Shown piece after piece: positions 1-7,505 of a stretch of 32,710 nucleotides of DNA (the first letter of the stretch is position 1; every line of letters begins with the position of its first letter). The notes under the pieces were generated by a model. That model was not told where the DNA came from and searched no databases. It saw nothing but the letters and a program-made list of their open reading frames with translations. The translations under genes were made by a program, and so were the position numbers. The stretch is from Comamonadaceae bacterium (GTDB taxonomy: Bacteria; Pseudomonadota; Gammaproteobacteria; Burkholderiales; Burkholderiaceae_C), in assembly GCA_947447355.1 (NCBI GenBank), contig CANFJF010000041.1, forward strand, positions 1-32,710, in the 5' to 3' direction.

Positions 1-1
1 C

Positions 2-1684
2 ATGAAACAACTGAAAATAAAAACCTTGGCCCTGAGCCTTGCCCTGATGGCAGCTTTTGCCACTCAGGCGCAATCAACCGACGATCTTAAAAAGGATGGC
101 GCCAACACGGACAACGTGCTGACCTACGGCATGGGCTACGGCCAGCAGCGCTTTTCCAAACTCTCCAAAATCAACAAGACCAACGTCAAGAAACTGGCAC
201 CTGTCTGGTCCTTGTCGCTGGAAAATGAATTCGGCGAGCAAGGCCAACCGGTCGTGTACGACGGCGTGATGTACGTCAGCAATGCCAAGTGGACAGTGGC
301 CATCAACGCGGTGACCGGCAAGCAACTCTGGCGCACGTCCGTTGACTTTGATCCCGATACCCCACGCGTTGTTTGCTGCGGCGTGTCAAACAAAGGCGTT
401 GCCCTTTACAACGGCATGGTGCTGCGCGGCACGCTGGACGCGCACGTTGTCGCGCTGGACCAAAAAACCGGCAAAGAAATCTGGAAAACCAAAGTCACTG
501 AGTGGAAAGACGGTTACTCCATCACGGGCGCGCCGGTGGTTGCCAATGGGGTGCTGATCACCGGCGTATCGGGTGCAGAGTTCGGTATTCGCGGCTTTAT
601 CGCTGGCTATGATCCAGCCACCGGTAAAGCCCTATGGCGTCGTTACACCACCGCAGCCCCTGGCGAAAAAGGTAGCGACACATGGGGCGTTGAGGATTCT
701 TACAAAAACGGGGGTGGTAGCACTTGGATCACCGGCTCTTACGACCCTGAACTGGACCTCGTTTACTGGGGCACCGGCAATGCAGGCCCCTGGAACCCGA
801 AATATCGCAAAGGCGACAGCCTTTACACCGCATCAGTCATAGCGGTTCGCCCCTCCACCGGCGAGATGGTGTGGCACTACCAGTTCACACCGAACGATGT
901 GTATGACTACGATGCGGTCTCCGAGTTGATTTTGGGTGACGTCAAAGTCAACGGCAAAATGCGCAAGACCGTGATGCAACTCAACCGCAACGGTTTCTCT
1001 TACGTGCTCGACCGTGCGGACGGCAAACTGCTCTCAGCCCAACCTTATGAGCGTGTCAACTGGGCCAGCCACATCGACATGGCCACAGGACGCCCAGCGG
1101 AAACCGAAGTCGCCCAAAAATTACGTGCCGGCGAAAACGTCAAGCTCTGGCCTAATATCGTGGGCGCTAAAAATTGGCAACATGCCGCCTTCAGCCCCAA
1201 AACAGGTCTCTTGTACGCCAATACAAACCACATGTGGTCAAGCATGCAAATGTCAGATCTCGAGTTGCCCTACAAGCCAGGCACACGCTGGGTCGGCATG
1301 AAGGACACCAAGTTCGGCTTTGAACCCAATGAACCCCACGGCTTCATGAGCGCCATTGATCCAGTGACCGGCAAAGCCAAGTGGCAAGTGCCTCTGAATG
1401 ACCACTCCAACTGGTCATCGATGTTGGCTACAGAGAGCGGACTGTTGTTCACAGGACGTCACACGGGTGAGTTCATCGCGCTGGACGCAGACACCGGCAA
1501 ACAACTTTGGCAATACCAGACCAGCTCCGGCATCAACGCCAGCCCCATCACTTGGAGCTACAAAGGCAAGCAATACGTCACCGTGTTGTCGGGCCTGGGT
1601 GGTCTGGGTGTCCGCTACGTCGGACCTGATCTCAAGAACGTGCCTAAAGGTGGCTCGGTCTGGACATTTGCTGTTCCTCAGTAA
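2..1684 (+). CDS. PQQ-dependent alcohol dehydrogenase, lanthanide-type signature
   Basis: Periplasmic quinoprotein alcohol dehydrogenase of 560 residues, close to the usual size of methanol/ethanol dehydrogenase large subunits. The N-terminus has a Sec signal peptide ending near AQAQ. Several beta-propeller (W-motif) repeats of the form TGKxLW are spread along the protein. Adjacent Cys125-Cys126 match the vicinal disulfide that sits over PQQ in this family. The active-site segment reads NDVYDYDAVSE, with the catalytic-base Asp at 302 and a second Asp at 304. From family knowledge, that second acidic residue marks lanthanide-dependent enzymes (XoxF, ExaF/PedH), whereas calcium enzymes have a small residue there. 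The protein is shorter than enzymes fused to a C-terminal haem domain, so electrons must pass to a separate cytochrome, and one is encoded next. The start ATG lies at the window edge, so its promoter is not visible. The alcohol substrate cannot be told from sequence. Confidence 0.9.
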   Translation: MKQLKIKTLALSLALMAAFATQAQSTDDLKKDGANTDNVLTYGMGYGQQRFSKLSKINKTNVKKLAPVWSLSLENEFGEQGQPVVYDGVMYVSNAKWTVAINAVTGKQLWRTSVDFDPDTPRVVCCGVSNKGVALYNGMVLRGTLDAHVVALDQKTGKEIWKTKVTEWKDGYSITGAPVVANGVLITGVSGAEFGIRGFIAGYDPATGKALWRRYTTAAPGEKGSDTWGVEDSYKNGGGSTWITGSYDPELDLVYWGTGNAGPWNPKYRKGDSLYTASVIAVRPSTGEMVWHYQFTPNDVYDYDAVSELILGDVKVNGKMRKTVMQLNRNGFSYVLDRADGKLLSAQPYERVNWASHIDMATGRPAETEVAQKLRAGENVKLWPNIVGAKNWQHAAFSPKTGLLYANTNHMWSSMQMSDLELPYKPGTRWVGMKDTKFGFEPNEPHGFMSAIDPVTGKAKWQVPLNDHSNWSSMLATESGLLFTGRHTGEFIALDADTGKQLWQYQTSSGINASPITWSYKGKQYVTVLSGLGGLGVRYVGPDLKNVPKGGSVWTFAVPQ

Positions 1685-1721
1685 ACGTGACTGGCTGTGA
1701 CTAATCGGGTTTAACCCCACG

Positions 1722-1759
1722 ACAGCCGGAGCGAAAAATTCTGCTCCGGCTGTTTTTTT
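1722..1759 (+). terminator. Rho-independent terminator after the PQQ dehydrogenase
   Basis: A perfect 11-bp inverted repeat (ACAGCCGGAGC and its complement, 1722-1732 and 1743-1753) encloses a 10-nt loop and runs into seven T residues. It lies between the dehydrogenase stop and the cytochrome start. It may therefore attenuate transcription so that the dehydrogenase is made in excess of the cytochrome and binding protein. Confidence 0.9.
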
Positions 1760-1776
1760 ATACGGATTCAAGAAAC

Positions 1777-2124
1777 GTGAACATCTTTAAAGAGCATCCC
1801 CTGCGCACACTTATTTCGATCGGCATCAGCGCTCTTTTTTGCGCTACCGCCTTCGCCCAAGACGACGTTCAAACATTCACACCAGTGCAGATTGCAGCGG
1901 GTGCCAAACTGTTCTCGGACAACTGCGCGATTTGTCATGGACCCAAGATGGTCGACCCGGGCGGTGGTTTCTTTGACCTGCGCACTTTTCCACCCAAACA
2001 ACGTCCTCGCTTCATGCACTCGGTCAGCTTTGGCAAGAACAGCATGCCCCCTTGGAGAAGCTTGTTGTCGCAAGAGCAAATCGGCAACCTGTTTGCCTAT
2101 GTGGTCGCCGGTGAGAAAAAGTAA
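1777..2124 (+). CDS. Small periplasmic c-type cytochrome
   Basis: A 115-residue monohaem cytochrome c, the probable electron acceptor of the preceding PQQ dehydrogenase. It has a signal peptide ending near AFA-QDD. The haem-binding motif is CAICH (Cys50, Cys53, His54), and a KNSMPPW segment supplies the likely axial Met90. The GTG start at 1777 is the earliest that gives a complete signal peptide. The gene lies 92 bp downstream of the dehydrogenase, beyond a strong terminator, and only a few bases before the next gene. It is short compared with typical XoxG/MxaG cytochromes, so calling it the physiological partner rests mainly on gene order. Confidence 0.88.
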   Translation: MNIFKEHPLRTLISIGISALFCATAFAQDDVQTFTPVQIAAGAKLFSDNCAICHGPKMVDPGGGFFDLRTFPPKQRPRFMHSVSFGKNSMPPWRSLLSQEQIGNLFAYVVAGEKK

Positions 2125-2133
2125 GGAATGAAC

Positions 2134-2934
2134 ATGTTCAAACCACCATCAGTCTTGCCTTGCGTCACCCCGCCATTGGGCCGACTGGCTACGTGCCTGA
2201 CGCTGTCTTTTTTCTGTCTGGCACCGGCTTTTGCCGGGCCAGGCGAGCTCACCGTTTTGAGTTTGATGCCTTTGAAAGCGGCCGTCAACGATGCACTGGT
2301 CAAGTTTGAAAAAGACACCGGACGATCGGTCTCAGTGCACTATGTCAATCGTTCCCGAATCGAATCCGGGCTGCATGGCTCAGAACATCCCGACGTGGTG
2401 ATGGCCTCCGAAGAAGTCATCACAGAGCTCGAAAAAGCTGGCCAGACTCAAAAAGAGACCCGCTCTGCACTTGGCCGAACCGGCCTGGGTGTCGTCACGC
2501 CGCAAGACGCACCAGCGATGGACGTCTCCAACCCTGAGGCATTCAAGCAGGCCATCCTTCAGTCTAAATCGCTGATCTTTGCTGATCCGAGCGAAAACGC
2601 AGGCGGGCTACAGGTCAAAGCGCTGCTTGAGCAACTTGAACTGACTTCGGCAGTTAAAGCCAAAACTCAATTGGGCACGGGCAACAACCCGGTCACACCG
2701 GTTGGTTTTGGTGATGTCGCCATGGGTGTCTACTCGATCAACGAAATATTGCTGGCCAAAGGTGCCAAGCTGGCAGGCCCCCTGCCCGCCTCGCTGCAAG
2801 TTTGGATCCGCTACGATGCGGCGATCGTGACCGGGGCGCCCAACCTAAGTGAAGCCAAACAGCTGATGACCTACCTGGTCGGCGCCCAAGCTAAGCAGAG
2901 CTTTGCAAGCAAAGGCTTTGAAGCGATTCCCTGA
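2134..2934 (+). CDS. ModA-like periplasmic substrate-binding protein
   Basis: A 266-residue secreted periplasmic binding protein (type 2 fold). Its layout resembles molybdate-binding ModA proteins: an early ELTVLSLMPLKAAV strand, a HPDVVMASEE segment, LGRTGLGVVTP, and FADPSENAGG. Mature protein probably starts after FAGPG. ATG codons occur at 2128 and 2134. The second is preferred because the AAGGA at 2123-2127 is then correctly spaced. The stop of the cytochrome gene is just upstream, so the two are probably cotranscribed. No permease or ATPase follows, so it may not be a transporter component. Lanthanide methanol dehydrogenase operons also contain a cytochrome and a periplasmic binding protein (XoxG and XoxJ), and this gene occupies the XoxJ position. 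Whether it is homologous to XoxJ is not clear from sequence alone. Confidence 0.72.
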   Translation: MFKPPSVLPCVTPPLGRLATCLTLSFFCLAPAFAGPGELTVLSLMPLKAAVNDALVKFEKDTGRSVSVHYVNRSRIESGLHGSEHPDVVMASEEVITELEKAGQTQKETRSALGRTGLGVVTPQDAPAMDVSNPEAFKQAILQSKSLIFADPSENAGGLQVKALLEQLELTSAVKAKTQLGTGNNPVTPVGFGDVAMGVYSINEILLAKGAKLAGPLPASLQVWIRYDAAIVTGAPNLSEAKQLMTYLVGAQAKQSFASKGFEAIP

Positions 2935-3374
2935 AACGGAATATGACAATCTGAAATCTACGGTCGGTGGTCAGGCATGAGAGTGTCCCTCGGGGTCAAG
3001 GTCTTGATTCCGCCTCCAGCCGTGAGGCCAAAGCCGATCAAGCCTCAAAAAATCAGACAAACTTCAACCATACATTATTAATTACTAGGTATTTAATGCA
3101 TCTAAAAAATGAGCTTTTTAGATTTAATGTAATGTGTCAAACATGTTTCCCACTTTCACTGACCATCCACGACAGACATACAGGCCAGAGAGTGACGCCA
3201 AGCGCCTGCACTGGCTAGAAAAGGGTTCGAGATTGGTTTCGCCCTGTTCGAACGCCAACTTTGCGCAAGCTGTGCATGTGACAAACCGGTGATCGTCGAG
3301 CCAAAGATAGTCGTCCTGATGCTGGGCAACCCGATCAATGAGATGACTCATGTGTCGAGACTTGGTGGCCACGC
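2935..3374. other. Intergenic stretch with an AT-rich hairpin, no gene recognised
   Basis: No convincing gene is seen in these 440 bases. An AT-rich patch at about 3060-3130 contains a perfect 9-bp inverted repeat (3100-3108 and 3115-3123, 6-nt loop). The octamer ATTTAATG occurs on both sides, at 3091-3098 and 3122-3129. The part from 3130 to 3374 is richer in G+C and has open frames on both strands, but none resembles a family I know. It may be the decayed remains of a gene upstream of the pqi operon. Confidence 0.5.
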
Positions 3375-4013
3375 ATGAAAGAAGTCCCTGGCGTCATCGT
3401 TTGCGCCAGTTGCGATGCTGTTCACGTTCGCCTGGAGCTGCAAGCGCGCGAAGTGGCGTTGTGCCAGCGTTGCGGCCTTGAAATTGACAGGCATCACGGC
3501 CAACAAAACGACTGGATGTTGCCGCTAACGGTTGCCAGCCTGATGGTCTTCACCGTCGCCCACGTGTTTCCCATCGTCCAGATTGAGTTGCGCGGACTGA
3601 GTAGCCAGACGACATTGTTGAGTGCGGTCATCGCCTTGGCCAGGGAAGACATGGTCCTGGTGGCGCTGCTGGTACTGGCGACCACGCTGTTGTTCCCGCT
3701 GAGTCAGATGCTGATGTTGCTCTGGGTGTTGGTGCCGTTGCGCTGGCAGCAACGAGCGCCGGGTTTCGCGTGGCTGTTGCGGGCGATGCAACTGCTGAAG
3801 CCTTGGGGGATGGTCGAAATCTTCCTGCTGGGCGTGTTGATCGCGATCATCAAACTCTCCAGCATGGCCGTCGTTATGCCCGGTCCTGCGCTGTGGGCTT
3901 TCATGGCGTTAACGGTATTGCTGACAGTGGTGACCGCCTTCGATCCGCGCAGCCTTTGGAGAATGCTGGACGCGGCGGACGCATACCAGCCCGTTGAAAG
4001 CCGTGCGCAATGA
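3375..4013 (+). CDS. pqiA: PqiA-family membrane protein, first half-type subunit
   Basis: A 212-residue integral membrane protein of the paraquat-inducible protein A family. It starts with a zinc-ribbon-like pair of CxxC motifs (CASC and CQRC), followed by about four hydrophobic segments. In Escherichia coli PqiA is a single protein of roughly twice this length with two such modules. Here the modules are separate genes that overlap by ATGA at 4010-4013, implying translational coupling. The protein probably acts with PqiB and PqiC in moving lipids or hydrophobic compounds between inner and outer membranes. Function is inferred from the family and from the intact pqiB and pqiC downstream. Confidence 0.85.
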   Translation: MKEVPGVIVCASCDAVHVRLELQAREVALCQRCGLEIDRHHGQQNDWMLPLTVASLMVFTVAHVFPIVQIELRGLSSQTTLLSAVIALAREDMVLVALLVLATTLLFPLSQMLMLLWVLVPLRWQQRAPGFAWLLRAMQLLKPWGMVEIFLLGVLIAIIKLSSMAVVMPGPALWAFMALTVLLTVVTAFDPRSLWRMLDAADAYQPVESRAQ

Positions 4014-4729
4014 CGCGGCAAGCACCTTCGGCCCCTCCGTCCGCTGCCGCGCGCAAGCTAACGGGGTGCCGTCATTGCGGTTCCGTTTGGTCGCAGGCGA
4101 CGCAAGGTGAGGCCTGCGGCCGTTGCAGTGTGCCGTTGCTGGCGCGCAAGACCAACAGCCTGCAGCGCACCTGGGCTTTTCTAATAGCGGCCTGCCTGCT
4201 GTACTTGCCGGCGAACCTGATGCCGGTCATGGTGACGCGCACGCTGTTCAACTCGCAAAACGACACGATACTGAGCGGCGTGATTTTCTTCTGGATTTCT
4301 GGCGCCTATGGGTTGGCGGCCATCATCTTTATCGCTAGTTTTTTGGTGCCACTCTTCAAGCTGACGGCACTCTTCCTGTTGGTCCTGACGGCGCAAAAAC
4401 GAAGCGCTTGGCGCCAGGCTGAGCGAACCCGGCTTTACCACCTCATCGAGCTGATCGGGCGCTGGTCGATGCTCGACGTGTTTGTGGTGGCCTTGCTGGC
4501 CGGGCTGGTGCGCATCCAGGGATTGGCCGAGATCACCGCCGGCATTGGCATCGCGGCCTTTGGCGGCGTAGTGGTCCTAACCATGCTGGCCTCGCTCAGC
4601 TTCGACCCAAAACTCATCTGGGACATCCACTCGAACAAATCGGCCCGCAACAGTGGCCATGAACCAACAACAACGGGCGAATCCACACGGTTCATCCCCG
4701 CACCGGAAGCCAGCCATGACCCCTCATAG
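4010..4729 (+). CDS. pqiA: PqiA-family membrane protein, second half-type subunit
   Basis: A 239-residue partner of the preceding protein. It has its own N-terminal CxxC pair (CRHCG and CGRCS near residues 20-40), then hydrophobic segments including YLPANLMPVM, which is typical of PqiA. The C-terminus is polar and runs into the overlapping start of pqiB. Together the two genes cover the two modules of a full-length PqiA. A frameshift of one gene is unlikely because each half has its own start codon and N-terminal zinc-ribbon, and the overlap is the usual ATGA coupling. Confidence 0.85.
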   Translation: MTRQAPSAPPSAAARKLTGCRHCGSVWSQATQGEACGRCSVPLLARKTNSLQRTWAFLIAACLLYLPANLMPVMVTRTLFNSQNDTILSGVIFFWISGAYGLAAIIFIASFLVPLFKLTALFLLVLTAQKRSAWRQAERTRLYHLIELIGRWSMLDVFVVALLAGLVRIQGLAEITAGIGIAAFGGVVVLTMLASLSFDPKLIWDIHSNKSARNSGHEPTTTGESTRFIPAPEASHDPS

Positions 4730-6344
4730 TGAACACCCAAACCAAGCGCTGAACGCAGCGTCGGTGACCCAACGGCGCACATGGCTGCCTTCGATGATCT
4801 GGTTGATCCCTTTGATCGCTGCGCTGGTCGGCATCGCCTTGGTGGCGCGCATCCTGCTGGAGCGCGGCCCCGAGATCGTCTTGAACTTCAAGACCGCCGA
4901 GGGGCTGGAGGCAGGCAAGACCACCGTCAAGTACAAGAACGTTCAGATCGGCATGGTGAAAAGCCTGCGCTTGGCCAGCGACCGTTCCAATGTACAAGTC
5001 ACCATTCAGCTCAACAAGGACGCCGAAGCCTTCACGGCTCAAGACACGCGCTACTGGGTGGTGCGTCCACGGCTCGACACCTCCGGTATATCGGGCTTGG
5101 GCACCTTGCTGTCGGGTGCTTACATTGGTGCAGATGCCGGCGTCGACGCGACGCGGGCCACCCAATTCACCGGGCATGAAGTGCGTCCCAGCGTCACCAG
5201 CGACGCCTCGGGTCAGCAGTACCTGATGCGCGCCAACAACATTGGCTCGCTTGACGTCGGCTCGCCGGTTTACTACCGCCGCATCAAGGTCGGCCAGGTG
5301 GTGGCTTACGAGCTCGATGACGATGGCCGGGGCGTCACATTGCGCGTGTTTGTCAACACTCCCTATGCCAAATTCGTCGGCACTAATACCCGCTTTTGGC
5401 ACGCCAGCGGCCTGGACATGCAGATCAATTCCAGTGGCCTGACGCTGCGCACGCAGTCGCTCGCCACCATTCTGCTGGGTGGCATCGCTTTTGGCGCGCC
5501 GGAGGAAGAAATGGGTCCGGTAGCACCCGAGAACACCGCCTTCACACTGGCCGGTGACGAGTCCTTCGCCATGAAACAGGCGGATGGCACAGCGCAAAAC
5601 GTGGTGCTGTTTTTTGACCAGTCGCTGCGTGGCCTGTCTCCCGGCGCACCGGTCGATTTTCGGGGTGTCGTGATAGGAGAGGTCAAGTCTATTGGCGCTC
5701 AGTTTGACCGCGACGAACGGGCATTTCGCATGCCGGTCATGGTACAAATTTACCCCGATCGACTGCGCCGTCAAGGGGCCGAGTCACAGAAGGATTCGAC
5801 CGCCAAGCAACAAGAATTGACTAAGTTCCTGATTGGCAAAGGGCTGCGCGCACAACTGCGCACAGGCAACTTCCTGACCGGCCAGCTTTATGTCGCGATT
5901 GACTTCTTCCCCAACTTGACCACCGCCAACGTTGACCTCCATAAACTCCCGCTTGAACTGCCAACGGTGCCCAGCAGTCTTAACGAGCTTCAGTCGCAAG
6001 TGCAGGACATCGCGGGCAAGATCAATAAACTGCCGCTCGAAAAAATGGCCGCCAACCTACTGACAACCATGGCCACGCTCGACAAGACCCTGAGCGGTGC
6101 CGAGCAGCTCATGCAAACACTGAAAAACGATGTGTCGCCAGAAATCACTGCTGTGATGAAGGAAGCACGCAAGACCATCCGCAGTGCTCAGCAGACACTG
6201 GCGCAGGACTCACCGCTGCAGCAAGACATGCGTCAAACGCTTCAAGAATTAACACGTGCTGCCGGCTCGATCAGAGTACTGACCGATTATCTGGAGCGCC
6301 ACCCTGACGCACTGTTGCGCGGCAAACCGGAAGACCCAAAATGA
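4716..6344 (+). CDS. pqiB: PqiB, MCE-domain lipid transport protein
   Basis: An MCE (MlaD-type) protein of 542 residues, matching the usual PqiB length of about 545. An N-terminal transmembrane anchor (SMIWLIPLIAALVGIALVARI) is followed by three MCE repeats, each seen as a GLEAGKTTVKYKNVQIG-like or GSPVYYRRIKVGQV-like block. A helical, coiled-coil-rich C-terminus from about residue 430 would form the periplasm-spanning needle known for PqiB. The ATG at 4716 has a purine-rich GGAAG upstream and overlaps the pqiA stop. GTG at 4653 and ATG at 4659 are in-frame alternatives that would add about 20 polar residues. The stop overlaps the pqiC start. Confidence 0.9.
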   Translation: MTPHSEHPNQALNAASVTQRRTWLPSMIWLIPLIAALVGIALVARILLERGPEIVLNFKTAEGLEAGKTTVKYKNVQIGMVKSLRLASDRSNVQVTIQLNKDAEAFTAQDTRYWVVRPRLDTSGISGLGTLLSGAYIGADAGVDATRATQFTGHEVRPSVTSDASGQQYLMRANNIGSLDVGSPVYYRRIKVGQVVAYELDDDGRGVTLRVFVNTPYAKFVGTNTRFWHASGLDMQINSSGLTLRTQSLATILLGGIAFGAPEEEMGPVAPENTAFTLAGDESFAMKQADGTAQNVVLFFDQSLRGLSPGAPVDFRGVVIGEVKSIGAQFDRDERAFRMPVMVQIYPDRLRRQGAESQKDSTAKQQELTKFLIGKGLRAQLRTGNFLTGQLYVAIDFFPNLTTANVDLHKLPLELPTVPSSLNELQSQVQDIAGKINKLPLEKMAANLLTTMATLDKTLSGAEQLMQTLKNDVSPEITAVMKEARKTIRSAQQTLAQDSPLQQDMRQTLQELTRAAGSIRVLTDYLERHPDALLRGKPEDPK

Positions 6345-6994
6345 ATCTACGTTTTTTAAACCGAGGATGGTTCCTGGCCGCCGTCGTGGTGGCAACGGGT
6401 TGTGCAAGCCCGCCGAATCGCTACTACACGCTCACAGCGCCAACCGCAGTGAATCAAACCACAGCAAAGATCAGCGGGGCATCTCCCGTTTTCATTGAAC
6501 TAGCACCCATCGCTGTGCCTGAGCGCTTGGCGCGTCCACAAATGGTGGTGACCCCTGCCGGAGGCAGGAGCGCTGCGCTTGAACTGCTGGAGCAGCACCG
6601 CTGGACCTCCTCTCTGGACAACGAATTGCGGGATGCTCTGGCCAGCGGGATCGCCTCTCGGCTAGGCGCCATCGACGTGAGCCGAGGCGGTCGCCCACAG
6701 AGTCAGCCAACTTGGCGTATTGCGGTGCAGTTGCGCCAATTCGACGCGCTAGAGAACACACGTGTTGATGCCGCCTTCAGCTGGACTCTGCGACGCACCG
6801 ATGCAGATCGCAGTGCTGCCTGTCAATGGTCGGGAAGCGAAGCCGTCGGCTACGGGATCGATGCACTGGCACTGGGGGCGCAGCGCGTGACAGACCAAGC
6901 GGCGAACGCCATCGCACGTCACCTGTCGGCGGTTCGGGACAACAACATGGACGCCGCTTGTCCACCAGACATCGTGCCATCACGACCGATATAG
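6341..6994 (+). CDS. pqiC: PqiC, outer-membrane lipoprotein of the Pqi system
   Basis: A 217-residue lipoprotein of the ABC-type transport auxiliary lipoprotein family. The signal peptide ends in a lipobox (VVATGC, Cys21), and the mature protein opens with the typical PNRYYTLTAP segment. The start overlaps the pqiB stop (ATGA, 6341-6344), making a four-gene operon with two pqiA genes and pqiB. PqiC forms an outer-membrane ring that receives the PqiB needle; that role is family knowledge. No terminator is evident directly downstream. Confidence 0.88.
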   Translation: MNLRFLNRGWFLAAVVVATGCASPPNRYYTLTAPTAVNQTTAKISGASPVFIELAPIAVPERLARPQMVVTPAGGRSAALELLEQHRWTSSLDNELRDALASGIASRLGAIDVSRGGRPQSQPTWRIAVQLRQFDALENTRVDAAFSWTLRRTDADRSAACQWSGSEAVGYGIDALALGAQRVTDQAANAIARHLSAVRDNNMDAACPPDIVPSRPI

Positions 6995-7005
6995 CAGGAT
7001 GCCAA

Positions 7006-7240
7006 ATGACTGAAAAAGTGAGGATTGAGTAGCAACCGACGGGTTCGAATGCGGGCATCGTCGTGGTCGGCGGCGACGTGGCCGGCCTCGAGATCGCCAG
7101 TGCGCTTGGCCGGCTCAGGCGCAAGCTGCGCGTCGCGAATACCGCCCATCACACTGATCGACCACGACTCAGCCCATGTGTGGAAACCGATGCTGCACAC
7201 CATCTCAGCGGGCACGCGCGACATTGGCGAGCAGCAAACT
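7006..7240 (+). pseudogene. Decayed 5' fragment of an ndh-like NADH dehydrogenase
   Basis: An ATG at 7006 with AGGA upstream opens a frame that is stopped by TAG at 7030. The same frame then gives GIVVVGGDVAGLEIASALG, a degraded dinucleotide-binding (GxGxxG) motif. A +1 shift near 7140 leads into ITLIDHDSAHVWKPMLHTIS, then AGTRDIGEQQ. This matches the second conserved block of type II NADH dehydrogenases (usually D-x-HxWKPxLHxxAAG). Nothing of the remaining 300 or so residues follows. A stop, a frameshift and a 3' truncation make this a pseudogene. It ends about 100 bp before the left attachment repeat of the integrated element. Confidence 0.75.
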
Positions 7241-7345
7241 TTAAACAGACTACGGATGCGGCTGCTGCATTTGTGCAAGTTGCCTACAAGCAACAATACG
7301 GGGAAATTTAATGCTACCAAGTTAATAGCAAAAACCCCTTGCAGC

Positions 7346-7362
7346 CACTGGAGGAAGAGGTG
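7346..7362. repeat. Left attachment repeat (attL)
   Basis: This is the 17-bp displaced copy of the tRNA-Ser 3' end (CACTGGAGGAAGAGGTG). Beyond 7362 the tRNA similarity stops, so this is a remnant of the target site and not a second tRNA gene. Confidence 0.85.
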
Positions 7363-7485
7363 TCCTACGCATCCAAACCCAAAGAACTCCAATAAAGCTT
7401 ATTTCAGTCTGCAAATCACTTTAGAAAATCGATTTAGGCTCTAGTCAACTCCAGTAAGACCCAGTAAAATCTACCACTTATTGGA

Positions 7486-7505
7486 GGGTAAATTGGTGGG
7501 TAGAA
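7486..7505 (+). repeat. 20-bp direct repeat near the left end, overlapping the integrase start
   Basis: GGGTAAATTGGTGGGTAGAA here is identical to 17093-17112, just inside the right attachment site. It covers the integrase ribosome-binding site and start codon. A partly inverted version (TCTACCAC, 7471-7478) lies just upstream. Candidate arm-type binding site for the integrase, which would also allow autoregulation. Confidence 0.6.

Noticed and set aside
3124-3372. Minus-strand 82-residue frame with several Cys residues before pqiA
   Set aside because: It has no recognisable family, start signal or operon context, and competing frames are open on the other strand.
4692-5774. A 360-residue open frame on the minus strand opposite pqiB
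   Set aside because: It lies entirely antisense to well-conserved MCE repeats, has no ribosome-binding site or recognisable domain, and its length is explained by the high GC content.
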